A stretch of 64,000 nucleotides of DNA from Latilactobacillus sakei (GCA_002953655.1 CP025839.1:1054001-1118000); one strand, 5' to 3'; positions 42,188 through 50,650 are shown, numbered from the stretch's first letter. Numbers and translations: made by a program. The notes: generated by a model not told the origin, from the letters alone.

Positions 42188-42964
42188 TTATTGGCGGTGT
42201 TGATAAGCCAGCAGCGTCAATGGCATAAATAATGCGATAATCAGCGCACCACTGATGAGGACCATTGTTGCTGTATTGTTCCAACTGCCAGTATTTAAGA
42301 TTGTCCGAATCGCGGTAATTGTTGTGCTGACCGGATTAACTCTGACGATTGGTTGTAAAAAGTGGGGCAGCGTTTTGATGGGAATAAAGGCGTTCGATAA
42401 GAATGTCAATATGAGGATAATCATCATCGATAAACTACTAATCAGTTCGGCATTTTTGACTATTAAACCCACTAAGGCAAAAATCCAAGAAGTTGACCAG
42501 CCGATAAAGACCGCCAGTAGTAATGCTCCGGCCAGTGCCCCCAGATTGACGGTGGGGCGCCAACCCATTATTACCGCGGTGAGAATTGCCATTCCGCCAG
42601 AAAGCACTAATCGCAAAATATCACCTACTAATTGGCCAGCTAGGGGTGCTATTGGAGAAATCGGTAATGTTTTAAAGCGGTCGAAGATGCCATTATTAAT
42701 ATCTTCCCGTAATTGTTGGCCAGACCCAGAAGCCGCATTTAAGATGCTTTGAACTAAAATACCAGAAACCAGCATCGGTAAGTAGGCGCGGACACTACCG
42801 GCGATAACCCCGCCGAATAGATAGCCAAACAATAGGGTAAAGATAATTGGTTGAATGAGCACATCACTGACGTTATCGGGATTGTGGCGCGTTTTTAATA
42901 AGTTACGGTGGGTTAAAGTGAGAATATCACGTAAAGTATGACGCTTTATTATATTTGTATTCAT
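42188..42964 (-). CDS. ABC-2 type permease (DrrB-like)
   Basis: This 258-aa membrane subunit has six segments and belongs to the ABC-2 multidrug/polysaccharide export family. The SGILVQSILNAASGSGQQLREDINNGIFDRFKTLPISP region and the NPVSTTITAIR C-terminal motif match DrrB-type permeases. AGGAG lies 8 bp before the ATG, and the ATPase gene ends 12 bp upstream. Together they form a two-gene efflux operon divergent from a MarR gene. Confidence 0.9.
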   Translation of the reverse strand: MNTNIIKRHTLRDILTLTHRNLLKTRHNPDNVSDVLIQPIIFTLLFGYLFGGVIAGSVRAYLPMLVSGILVQSILNAASGSGQQLREDINNGIFDRFKTLPISPIAPLAGQLVGDILRLVLSGGMAILTAVIMGWRPTVNLGALAGALLLAVFIGWSTSWIFALVGLIVKNAELISSLSMMIILILTFLSNAFIPIKTLPHFLQPIVRVNPVSTTITAIRTILNTGSWNNTATMVLISGALIIALFMPLTLLAYQHRQ

Positions 42965-42976
42965 TATCGGAGCTCC

Positions 42977-43918
42977 TTAGTTTTTACCAACCGTCATTTT
43001 TAGGAAAACATCATCTAACGAAGGTGTTTCAAGTTTTAAATGACTAATTGTAATTTTAGCAATTTGTAATTGATTTAATATTGCGGTCACCGCTGGCAGA
43101 GCGTCGCCACCAAGTGGACTGATTAATGTTTGTTCACTAACGCTAATTGGCTGCTTTAAAACGTCCTGGACAATCGCGCGTGCTTGGGGTAATTGTGCTA
43201 ACTCCGTGACGGCTAAAGCCAGTTGTAAGCCACCTAATTTTTGCTTTAATTCATTAGGTGTACCACTGGCGATAAGTTGACCGTGATCAATGAGCGCAAT
43301 GTGATCGGCAAATTGGTCGGCTTCCTCTAAATATTGGGTGGTTAAAAAGACAGTTGATCCTTGGGCCACCAATGATTGAATGGCTTGCCACATTTGAATT
43401 CTTGTTCTAGGATCTAAACCGGTAGTCGGTTCATCCAAAAATAAAATCTTCGGATGCCCCACTAAACTGACTGCCAAGTCTAAACGGCGTCGCATGCCCC
43501 CGGAAAAAGTGGCCAAGGCTTGATTAGCTGATTGCGTTAAATCAAAAGCCATCAGTAACTCGTCAGCACGAATCCGACTGGCGCGGCTGCTAAGCCCATT
43601 TAGCCGTCCAAATAAACGGAGATTCTCATGTGCACTTAAATCTTGATCAATCGCTGCCGTTTGGTTCGTCACACTAAATTGTTGGCGTGCTTGGCGACTT
43701 TGGCTTAGCGTATTAAAACCATTCACCGTGATCTGCCCCTCATCAGGACGTAACAAAGTCGTCATCATTTTTAACAGAGTTGTTTTACCAGCGCCATTCG
43801 GGCCTAAGAGGCCAAATATTTCGCCTTTTTTTACAGTGAAAGAAACGTTTTGAACGACTTTCTTTTGACCGAACCTTTTTTGAATGTTGCTGACTTCAAT
43901 GACATTTTCTTCACGCAT
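42977..43918 (-). CDS. ABC transporter ATPase (DrrA-like, multidrug type)
   Basis: This 313-aa ATPase has Walker A GPNGAGKTT, signature FSGGMRRRLDLA, Walker B ILFLDEPTTGLD and a C-terminal extension of about 90 residues typical of the DAUNORUBICIN (DrrA) group. GAGGAGG precedes the ATG. The promoter region shared with the divergent marR gene holds two palindromes. A role in drug export is inferred from the family; the substrate is unknown. Confidence 0.92.
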   Translation of the reverse strand: MREENVIEVSNIQKRFGQKKVVQNVSFTVKKGEIFGLLGPNGAGKTTLLKMMTTLLRPDEGQITVNGFNTLSQSRQARQQFSVTNQTAAIDQDLSAHENLRLFGRLNGLSSRASRIRADELLMAFDLTQSANQALATFSGGMRRRLDLAVSLVGHPKILFLDEPTTGLDPRTRIQMWQAIQSLVAQGSTVFLTTQYLEEADQFADHIALIDHGQLIASGTPNELKQKLGGLQLALAVTELAQLPQARAIVQDVLKQPISVSEQTLISPLGGDALPAVTAILNQLQIAKITISHLKLETPSLDDVFLKMTVGKN

Positions 43919-43934
43919 ATTAGCGCCTCCTCAT

Positions 43935-43982
43935 ATTTAATCAGGTGACCTGATTAAATAATATAGTAAGGCCCCCTTACTA
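43935..43982. promoter_or_regulatory. Two palindromic operators between the ABC operon and the marR gene
   Basis: A perfect 12-bp inverted repeat (ATTTAATCAGGT, 43935-43946, and ACCTGATTAAAT, 43948-43959) has a single central G. Next to it, TAGTAAG (43964-43970) and CTTACTA (43976-43982) form a second one. The size and symmetry fit MarR dimer sites in a shared control region. Confidence 0.8.
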
Positions 43983-44055
43983 AAATGTCAAGGATTGCTA
44001 TTTTCAAATTTTAGAATGGTGTATACTGGATGAAAGACGAAGGGGAAGATGACAC

Positions 44056-44562
44056 ATGACAAATAGCGTCAAAGCAGAAATAGTCGCTGGTAAATTAGCC
44101 GAATATGAACAACTCAGTAAAATCTATGATGATATCGTCAAACAGGCACGGCCCCATCTGATTGTTGAAGGGCAGGGGAAAATCTTATTGGCGCTAGCTG
44201 ATGAAGATCACTTATCCCAACGAGAACTCGCCACACGTTTAGGCATGTCACCACAATCTACCAGTGAATTTGTGGCGAAACTCGTTAAACGTGAATTAGT
44301 CACTTTGACCAAGTTACCGAGTGATCGGCGGATTAATTTAGTAAATCTGACCGCTGCTGGTCGCCAGGAAATCGAATCCGCTAGTCAAGAAGTGCCACCG
44401 TTTGTGAACGCACTTTCTGAAGCGGAACTAGATCAACTCGTACCGTTACTGACAAAAATCACAACAGCGATGTATGCTGATATCGACGCGTCTAATCCCA
44501 CATTAGGCGTTAAATTCCATAAGTTACTGGCTAGTCGCTACTTAAACCAATTCAAAAAATAA
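44056..44562 (+). CDS. MarR family transcriptional regulator
   Basis: This 168-aa winged-helix regulator has a central DNA-binding part: LSQRELATRLGMSPQSTSEFVAKLVKRELVT, then LPSDRRINLVNLTAAGRQ with the wing residues DRR. It is divergent from the DrrAB-like transporter, a standard arrangement in which the regulator represses both itself and the pump until a ligand binds. The ATG follows GAAGGGGAAGATG. A bidirectional terminator separates it from nrdF. Confidence 0.93.
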   Translation: MTNSVKAEIVAGKLAEYEQLSKIYDDIVKQARPHLIVEGQGKILLALADEDHLSQRELATRLGMSPQSTSEFVAKLVKRELVTLTKLPSDRRINLVNLTAAGRQEIESASQEVPPFVNALSEAELDQLVPLLTKITTAMYADIDASNPTLGVKFHKLLASRYLNQFKK

Positions 44563-44571
44563 ATTACAATC

Positions 44572-44615
44572 AAAAAAGCGAGACTCACTAATTGCTTAGT
44601 GAAGCTCGCTTTTTT
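44572..44615. terminator. Bidirectional terminator between the marR gene and nrdF
   Basis: AAAAAAGCGAG and CTCGCTTTTTT enclose a second stem CTCACTAA-TTGC-TTAGTGAAG. Confidence 0.9.
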
Positions 44616-44629
44616 AGTTGGATTTATTA

Positions 44630-45586
44630 TTAATCAAAATCATAATCGCTGTCGTTCATGGCTTCAACGTTCCCCAAGCGGTAACCATTCCCAACTTGTG
44701 AGAAGAAATCATGGTTCGCTGTTGATGTTGACATTCCGTTTAAGACAACTGGGTTCACATCTTCAGCAGTATCTGGGAAGAGGGCGCCTTGTCCTAAGTT
44801 CATTAGGGCCTTATTGGCGTTATAACGGAGATAAGTTAAGACTTCTTCCGTCCAGCCAGTGCCATCGTAAACTTCGTGGGTATACTTTTCTTCATTGGCA
44901 TAGAGATCATAGAGTAAATCGTACATCCAGTTTTGTAGTTCTTCTTGTTCAGCTTTTGTTAATTCGTTAAAGCCGAGTTGGAATTTATAACCGATGTAAG
45001 TGCCATGAACAGATTCATCACGGATGATCAACTTAATGATTTCAGCAACGTTGGCCAATTTGTTGTTCCCTAAGTAATAAAGAGGGGTGTAGAAACCAGA
45101 ATAGAAGAGGAATGTTTCTAAGAAAACACTGGCAATCTTTTGTTGGAGCGGTGAGCCATTTTGATAGATACTGTTAATTTTATTGGCTTTATATTGTAGG
45201 TATTCGTTAGTATTCGTCCAGTCAAAAATTTCATCAATTTCATTAGGCGTATTTAGCGTTGAAAAGATTGATGAATAACTCTTGGCATGCACTGATTCCA
45301 TAAATTGGATGTTATTCAAAACAGCTTCTTCATGCGGTGTTCTGATATTGGCTTTTAAGCTCGCCATACCGTCTTGTGATTGCAGCGTATCAAGTAGCGT
45401 TAAGCCCCCGAAAACGTGACCCACAATCCATTTTTCATTGTCTGGTAAACTCCGCCAGTCATCTAAATCATTTGAAAGGGGAATTCGTGTATCTAACCAA
45501 AATTGTTCGGTTAGTTTTTCCCAAGTCGCTTTATCGATTTGATCTTCAACTTGATTCCAATTAATTGCATGATAATTTTCTGTCAT
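44630..45586 (-). CDS. nrdF: Class Ib ribonucleotide reductase, beta subunit
   Basis: NrdF carries the metal-tyrosyl radical that starts ribonucleotide reduction. Asp66, Glu97 and His100 (ESVH) are ligands, with Tyr104 the likely radical site. The second EXXH lies in RDESVHGTYIGY. The 318-aa length fits. It is the last gene of nrdH-nrdE-nrdF but is separated from nrdE by 291 bp holding two structured repeats. An AAAGGAG ribosome site precedes the ATG. No nrdI gene, which encodes the flavodoxin for the manganese form, is in the window. Confidence 0.95.
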   Translation of the reverse strand: MTENYHAINWNQVEDQIDKATWEKLTEQFWLDTRIPLSNDLDDWRSLPDNEKWIVGHVFGGLTLLDTLQSQDGMASLKANIRTPHEEAVLNNIQFMESVHAKSYSSIFSTLNTPNEIDEIFDWTNTNEYLQYKANKINSIYQNGSPLQQKIASVFLETFLFYSGFYTPLYYLGNNKLANVAEIIKLIIRDESVHGTYIGYKFQLGFNELTKAEQEELQNWMYDLLYDLYANEEKYTHEVYDGTGWTEEVLTYLRYNANKALMNLGQGALFPDTAEDVNPVVLNGMSTSTANHDFFSQVGNGYRLGNVEAMNDSDYDFD

Positions 45587-45636
45587 CGTCTATGAACTCC
45601 TTTAAGGTATGTAGACCAGCTGAAGAACAGCTGGGG

Positions 45637-45754
45637 GAACGTGCTTTTAATTGGCAGCTTCCTGTACCTAGCCACATCAGTTAAATCACCGACTTTGGCG
45701 GTAATCCGCCTGACTGAACTAGTGCTCGGAAGCTAACCACCAATTAACGCACTC
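45637..45754 (-). repeat. Structured dispersed repeat, copy C (divergent)
   Basis: Read on the minus strand, it starts GAGTGCGTT and ends AAAAGCACGTT. The outer stems TTAATTGG/CCAATTAA and AGCTTCC/GGAAGCT are perfect. Inner parts have drifted: the apical loop is replaced by GGCGG-ATTA-CCGCC, and the GAATGAGCG word is lost. It is the least conserved full copy. Confidence 0.72.
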
Positions 45755-45761
45755 TTATTTT

Positions 45762-45879
45762 GAAACGTGCTTTTTCCGACATATTCTTCCGGTTAGCTAC
45801 GCCCTGTGAATAATCGCCTTTGGCGCTCATTCACAGGCCTATGCTAATCCTCAGAATATCCCCGTCGGAAACGCACTCT
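45762..45879 (-). repeat. Structured dispersed repeat, copy D
   Basis: Read on the minus strand, this copy begins at the nrdE stop codon (TAG then AGTGCG). Its stems are GTGC/GCAC, TTTCCGAC/GTCGGAAA, ATATTCT/AGAATAT, GG(A)TTAG/CTAACC, CCTGTGAAT/ATTCACAGG and CGCC-AAA-GGCG. The hinge words CTGAGGATTAG, GAATGAGCG and CTAACCGGAAG match copy A, while most paired bases differ. Confidence 0.85.
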
Positions 45880-48049
45880 AGATAACACAGCTTTCACATG
45901 CATTTGCGCCGACTTCGTTTTCGTCGTCCGTGTATGTGCGGATATAGTAGATTGATTTAATACCTTTGTGGTGTGCGTAGTTTCTGAGGATGTTAAGATC
46001 TCGAGTCGTCATCTTATCGGTACGACCATCTTTCCAGTCATATAAGCCAGCTGGAATCGTTGAACGCATGAAGAGCGTCATACTCATCCCTTGATCAACG
46101 TGTTTTTGTGCGGCCGCATAGATGTCGATCACTTTACGCATGTCAATGTCGTAAGCTGATTCATAATAAGGCATTGTTTCATTTGATAGGCCTGGTGCTG
46201 GATAGTAAATTGTCCCAATTTTCTTTTCTTGGCGATCTTCAACGCGATTGACGATTGGTTGGAGACTAGCTGAAGTATCGTTGATATATGAAATTGAGCC
46301 ATTAGGCGCAACCGCGAGTCTATTTTGATGATATAACCCGTCTTGCATAACGGCTTCTTTCAAGGCGGCCCAGTCTGCTTGGGTTGGGATGAAGACACCG
46401 TCGAATAGTCCTTTGACTTTAGCCGTCTTAGGGGCCCATTCAGTATTCAAGTATTGATCAAAGTAACTACCGTCAGCATACTTACTGTTTTCAAAGTTGT
46501 CAAAAGTAATCCCACGTTCTTTCGCAATCTTATTTGAAGCAACTAATGTCCAGTAGTTCAATAACATAAAGTAATTGCTAGTAAAGTCGATTGATTCTTC
46601 TGAACCGTACATCATTTGGTTCTTAGCGAAGTAGGTATGCAAGCCCATGCCGCCTAAGCCGATTGTGTGGGCTAATTGGTTACCATGTGCCACCGAAGGG
46701 ACCACATCGATATCAGAATGATCGGTCACATAAGTTAATGAACGAACCATCGTTTCAATTGAATGCCCGAAATCAGGAGCGGCCATCATGTTCGGGATAT
46801 TAGTTGAACCTAAGTTACAGCTAATATCAGTTCCTAACACGTCATATTCTTGGCGATTGTTAATTTGAGAAGGCGTTTGTACTTGTAAGACTTCAGAACA
46901 AAGGTTACTCATGATAATTTTACCGTCAATTGGGTTGGCTTTATTAGCCGTATCGATATTCACGATATAAGGGTAGCCTGATTCTTGTTGGAGCTTACTA
47001 ATTTCATTTTCTAAATCACGGGCTTTGATTTTCGTTTTCTTAATCGCATCGTTAGCCACTAAGTTGTCATATTCAGCCGTAATATCGATATATGAGAAAG
47101 GTTGGCCGTACTCACGTTCAACACTATATGGACTAAAGAGATACATATCAGCGTCTTCTTTGACTAATTCATAGTACTTATCTGGCACTGTTAAGCCGAG
47201 TGAGAGGGTCTTTAACCGATATTTTTCATCCGCATTCTCTTTTTTAGCGCCCAAGAAAGCCACAACGTCTGGATGGAAAACGTTCAGATAAACGACACCA
47301 GCGCCTTGACGTTGCCCTAATTGGTTAGAATAAGAGAATGAATCCTCTAATAATTTCATAACAGGTAAAACGCCACTTGCCGCACCGTCGATACCTTTAA
47401 TTGGATCACCAGCACCACGCAAGTTAGACAAGCTAATCCCGACGCCACCGCCAATTCGTGATAATTGGAGGGCCGAGTTGATGGTCCGGCCAATGGCATT
47501 CATATCGTCGGTTGTTTGCAATAAGAAACATGATACTAATTCACCACGGCGTGAACGACCGGCATTTAAGAAGGTCGGCGTCGCTGGTTGGTAACGTTGG
47601 TGGATCATTTCATCAGCAACACTCATTGCGAGCTCTTCGTCACCATCCGCAAAATAAAGTGCGTTGGTGAAGACCCGGTCTTTAAAGTCTTCTAAGTAAA
47701 AGCCGTTATCATTTGTTTTAAGGGCGTATTGCGCATAAAACTTATAAGCCGCCATAAAAGATTTAAAATGAAAGTCTTGATCGATTAAATATTGATTCAA
47801 GCGTTCCATAAAGTCGATTGAGTAGGCCTTTAGAAAATCCGCTTCGTAATAGTTTTCAGCCACCATGTAATCCAAGCGATCTTGTAGTGATTTAAAAGTC
47901 ACCATGTTGGGTTGCACATTTTGTTCTAAAAAGGCTTCTAGTGCTTCTTGATCCTTTTGAAGGGGGATTTGACCGTTAACCGGAATGTTAATTTGGTTAT
48001 TCAATTCATAATAAGTTACGTTTTCAGTTTTAATCTCTTTTAAAGACAT
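45878..48049 (-). CDS. nrdE: Class Ib ribonucleotide reductase, alpha subunit
   Basis: NrdE is the catalytic subunit that reduces ribonucleoside diphosphates. Conserved parts include the active-site stretch RRGELVSCFLL, SRIGGGVGISLSNLRG, the NLCSEV cysteine and the C-terminal redox pair CESC (residues 718 and 721), which is recharged by NrdH. The N-terminal activity domain is short, as in class Ib. The length is 723 aa. It lies about 125 bp after nrdH. The stop codon runs directly into repeat copy D, so translation of nrdF depends on a transcript through that structure. Confidence 0.96.
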   Translation of the reverse strand: MSLKEIKTENVTYYELNNQINIPVNGQIPLQKDQEALEAFLEQNVQPNMVTFKSLQDRLDYMVAENYYEADFLKAYSIDFMERLNQYLIDQDFHFKSFMAAYKFYAQYALKTNDNGFYLEDFKDRVFTNALYFADGDEELAMSVADEMIHQRYQPATPTFLNAGRSRRGELVSCFLLQTTDDMNAIGRTINSALQLSRIGGGVGISLSNLRGAGDPIKGIDGAASGVLPVMKLLEDSFSYSNQLGQRQGAGVVYLNVFHPDVVAFLGAKKENADEKYRLKTLSLGLTVPDKYYELVKEDADMYLFSPYSVEREYGQPFSYIDITAEYDNLVANDAIKKTKIKARDLENEISKLQQESGYPYIVNIDTANKANPIDGKIIMSNLCSEVLQVQTPSQINNRQEYDVLGTDISCNLGSTNIPNMMAAPDFGHSIETMVRSLTYVTDHSDIDVVPSVAHGNQLAHTIGLGGMGLHTYFAKNQMMYGSEESIDFTSNYFMLLNYWTLVASNKIAKERGITFDNFENSKYADGSYFDQYLNTEWAPKTAKVKGLFDGVFIPTQADWAALKEAVMQDGLYHQNRLAVAPNGSISYINDTSASLQPIVNRVEDRQEKKIGTIYYPAPGLSNETMPYYESAYDIDMRKVIDIYAAAQKHVDQGMSMTLFMRSTIPAGLYDWKDGRTDKMTTRDLNILRNYAHHKGIKSIYYIRTYTDDENEVGANACESCVI

Positions 48050-48173
48050 TAGCGCACCACTTTCTTAAAAAAATTAATAAAATGCCCGATTTTGGGTGTA
48101 AAAAAAGTGAAGACCAACTCTTCACGGAGTTGGTCCCACTCGTAGATGCCTATTTTAAGGACAGCACTTAAAC

Positions 48174-48404
48174 TTAAAAGGCCAATTTTTGTAATTCGGC
48201 TGGTCTAAAACCGGAGAAACTTTCAACACCGTCAGCTTCAAGCACCGGAACAGCTTGGAACCCTTTTTCTTTTAAGTAATCAATATATTGGGGTTCATCG
48301 TTAATATTATGTTCGCTAAAAGTGATGTTATGTGTTTCTAAAAAATGCTTTGTCATACGGCATTGGGGGCAGCCGTTCTTCGTATATAGTGTAATGTTAG
48401 CCAT
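48174..48404 (-). CDS. nrdH: Glutaredoxin-like NrdH redoxin
   Basis: NrdH supplies electrons to NrdE. The true protein is 76 aa, starting MANITLYTKNGCPQC with redox Cys12 and Cys15. A Phe-rich C-terminus with ESFSGFRPAELQKL follows; the WSGFRPD-like motif is slightly changed. AAGGAGT lies 9 bp before this ATG; the frame is open 22 codons upstream but that stretch overlaps the promoter. It is the first gene of the nrd operon. Confidence 0.93.
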   Translation of the reverse strand: MANITLYTKNGCPQCRMTKHFLETHNITFSEHNINDEPQYIDYLKEKGFQAVPVLEADGVESFSGFRPAELQKLAF

Positions 48405-48441
48405 TGTGATTAACTCCTTGTAGAACTTAATTAGTAATTTC

Positions 48442-48470
48442 AGTATACCGTTTAAAAAAGAATCATGCAA
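48442..48470 (-). promoter_or_regulatory. Promoter of the nrdHEF operon
   Basis: On the minus strand TTGCAT (48465-48470) and TATACT (48442-48447) are exactly 17 bp apart. They lie about 38 bp upstream of the nrdH start. Confidence 0.72.
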
Positions 48471-48477
48471 TGTTTAA

Positions 48478-48524
48478 ATACCAGATATGGTAGTTAAAAG
48501 TAAAACAGCCACTATAATTAGTGG
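48478..48524 (-). promoter_or_regulatory. Candidate tandem NrdR boxes upstream of nrdH
   Basis: Two palindromes, TACCA-GATA-TGGTA (centre 48485.5) and CCACTA-TAAT-TAGTGG (centre 48516.5), are 31 bp apart centre to centre. That gives two 16-bp boxes with a 15-bp gap, the known geometry of NrdR box pairs. The second also forms the stem of a hairpin (AACAGCCACTA/TAGTGGCTGTT, 48504-48529) with a T-rich tail on the minus strand. It may instead, or also, be a terminator of upstream transcription. Confidence 0.5.
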
Positions 48525-48532
48525 CTGTTTGC

Positions 48533-48723
48533 GAATAATTCTAAATTCGACTTGTGTAGTGTTCCTGTTTTAAAGTTACCATTATCCAGGATAATGTCAA
48601 TCCCCAATTCGATTGCAAACAATTTGAAACCGACACCGTTTCAGTTGTAGCAACGTTCTCAAAAAATATTAAAATTTCTGAGCCACCCCTGAAAAATTGG
48701 AGGACATTTTTTTAACGAACGAT
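48533..48723. other. Unexplained noncoding spacer between nrdH and cls
   Basis: No gene is visible. It contains a palindrome ATTATCC-A-GGATAAT (48581-48595) directly beside a TTGACA on the minus strand (48595-48600). It also contains an imperfect 41-nt hairpin (48613-48653) with stems TTGC/GCAA, ACAA/TTGT and TGAAAC/GTTTCA. It could be a small RNA, a vestigial control region or an insertion scar. Confidence 0.5.
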
Positions 48724-50181
48724 TTATAAAATGGGTGATAAGAGGCGCGAAAATTTTTGTTTAAAATGTAGCCAAGTCGATTGTTGAGCAATCATCTCAT
48801 CTGTTAATAATACCGCGTTTTTAATATCTTCTAAATAAATTTGCTCAAGCTGGCGCGCTAATTTAGGATCATAGATAAAGGCATTGGCTTCAAAATTCAA
48901 TTTGAAACTCCGGATATCCATGTTGGCAGAACCAATGGTGCTGATATGACTATCCATGACAACTGTTTTAGCATGTAAGAAACCGTCTTGATAAGCGTAA
49001 ATCTTAACACCAGCTTCATGTAATAATTGACTATAGTATTGTGTGGCCCGGTAGATGAAAGGATGATCTGGCATATTGGGCGTCATAATCCGGACATCAA
49101 CACCAGACATCGCTGCCGTGGTGAGCGCATCGATAATACTATCATCGGGTACCAAATAAGGGGTTTGAATCCATAATTTTTTCTTAGCCGAACTAATCAT
49201 CTTTAAATAACCCAACTTAATTTGTTCGTCTAATTTATCAGGCCCACTCGAAACAATTTGCATTGCTGCCGTCCCACGGTTAGCTTCGGCGGCGATTGGA
49301 AAATGACTCTCAGAATAGGTTAAGCGAATCGCTTCTTCAACACTGGCATTCCAATCCATTAAAAAGCGTACTTGGAGCGCCAAAACGGCATTCCCGGTAA
49401 TGCGCATGTGCGTATCACGCCAATTGCCAAACTTAGCGCTCCGGCCTAGATATTGATCACCAACATTAAAGCCACCAATATAGCCAATTGTGCCATCTAA
49501 AACGACGATTTTACGGTGATCTCTAAAATTCAAACGGAAATCAGTAATTGAATGCTTCGAACTAAAGAAGGTCCGAGCATGGCCACCGGCTTCTTCAAGC
49601 GGCCGCCACCATTTTTGCGTTGCGCCTTGTGAGCCCCAAGCATCGTATAAGACGTTTACTGCGACACCTTCTTGCGCCTTTTGAACTAATAGTGCTTGTA
49701 ATTCATTACCGATTTGATCGTTGTAAATCGTGTAGTACTCGATATGAATACTCTTAGTTGCTTTTTTAATATCGGCAAATAAGGCAGCAAACTTCTCAGT
49801 CCCGTCAGTATATAATGTGACGTGATTATCCTTTAAAACGGGCGCGTTATTGATGTTTAAGAAAAGATTGACCATTTCAGTCGCTTCACTGGACAACACC
49901 TTCTTAGGTAATAACTCGTTACGTCGGTTTTCTTGACGTTGAATATCAACTAAGGCTAAAACCCCATCGTTGATTTGTGACTGACTTTGGAAAATCTTTT
50001 TCCGGGATAACCCCCGCCCTGTAAAAAGGTACAAAATAAAACCGACGACAGGCAGTAAGATTAAAACTAATAGCCACGCCCAAGTCGCCGCAATATCGCG
50101 CGGTTGACGTAAGACGGTAATGACCGCAAAAAGACCGTTAATTAAAATAATCGCGGAAATAATCTCCGTTAGTAATACCAT
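48724..50181 (-). CDS. cls: Cardiolipin synthase
   Basis: This membrane-bound phospholipase D-family enzyme condenses two phosphatidylglycerols. Two N-terminal membrane segments (residues ~3-25 and ~35-55) precede two HKD domains. The first lies near residue 220 (HRDHRKIVVLDG, with GYIGG after it) and the second near 400 (HAKTVVMDSHISTIGSAN). The 485-aa length is standard. ATG at 50181 is favoured by AAGGA 10 bp upstream; a TTG two codons earlier is possible. Confidence 0.94.
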   Translation of the reverse strand: MVLLTEIISAIILINGLFAVITVLRQPRDIAATWAWLLVLILLPVVGFILYLFTGRGLSRKKIFQSQSQINDGVLALVDIQRQENRRNELLPKKVLSSEATEMVNLFLNINNAPVLKDNHVTLYTDGTEKFAALFADIKKATKSIHIEYYTIYNDQIGNELQALLVQKAQEGVAVNVLYDAWGSQGATQKWWRPLEEAGGHARTFFSSKHSITDFRLNFRDHRKIVVLDGTIGYIGGFNVGDQYLGRSAKFGNWRDTHMRITGNAVLALQVRFLMDWNASVEEAIRLTYSESHFPIAAEANRGTAAMQIVSSGPDKLDEQIKLGYLKMISSAKKKLWIQTPYLVPDDSIIDALTTAAMSGVDVRIMTPNMPDHPFIYRATQYYSQLLHEAGVKIYAYQDGFLHAKTVVMDSHISTIGSANMDIRSFKLNFEANAFIYDPKLARQLEQIYLEDIKNAVLLTDEMIAQQSTWLHFKQKFSRLLSPIL

Positions 50182-50266
50182 ATGCAACCAATCCTTCCAG
50201 AAACTAATTAAGTGTGTTTATAAACAGTCTACTAAAACCCATTCCGAAACACCATGTTTTTAATGA

Positions 50267-50650
50267 CTATTTTTTTAAGCCTTGTTGTGCGAGGTGGTGC
50301 GCGCCTTTATTTTGCCGATCAGGTAGCCATTGATGCAAGACCAGGGCATAGTCCTGTTCCAAAGCAATAATCTGATCGACATATTGCTGATAATGCTTCG
50401 CATATTGTTTTTCGAGACTTTGACAAACAATTTTACTATCAACATTGATTTGAAGCAGCGATTCGGCTAAACCGAGTGTGGTAATCTTTTCTAAACCCAA
50501 TTGAACCGCCATAAATTCAGCAACGTGATTATCAACCGGCGGTAAGGAAACACTAAATTGATATTGCTGTTTAGCGGTTACAATCAAAATTCCCGCGGCA
50601 CTAGGACCGGGATTGCCAAGTGTGGCCGCATCCGTATAAAGTTTAATCAT
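50267..50650 (-). CDS. RNase H-like protein
   Basis: This ~127-aa protein of the RNase HI fold has the active-site Asp in LYTDAATLGNPGPSAAG, the Glu in HVAEFMAVQLGLE, the Asp in NVDSKIVCQSL and a terminal KGAHHLAQQGL with the flexible His. It lacks the basic protrusion of E. coli RNase HI, as Bacillus-type short proteins do. ATG at 50650 is the family-like start; a GTG at 50663-50665 extends it by five residues. It is divergent from the ebsA-like gene. Confidence 0.85.
   Translation of the reverse strand: MIKLYTDAATLGNPGPSAAGILIVTAKQQYQFSVSLPPVDNHVAEFMAVQLGLEKITTLGLAESLLQINVDSKIVCQSLEKQYAKHYQQYVDQIIALEQDYALVLHQWLPDRQNKGAHHLAQQGLKK

Noticed and set aside
42255-42752. 165-aa open frame on the plus strand
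   Set aside because: Antisense to the DrrB-like permease gene, which has clear family motifs; no ribosome site or homology-like motif.
48507-48526. Mobile element end suggested by the hairpin before nrdH
   Set aside because: The stem is better explained as a terminator or NrdR-type box; no transposase reading frame or target duplication is visible.
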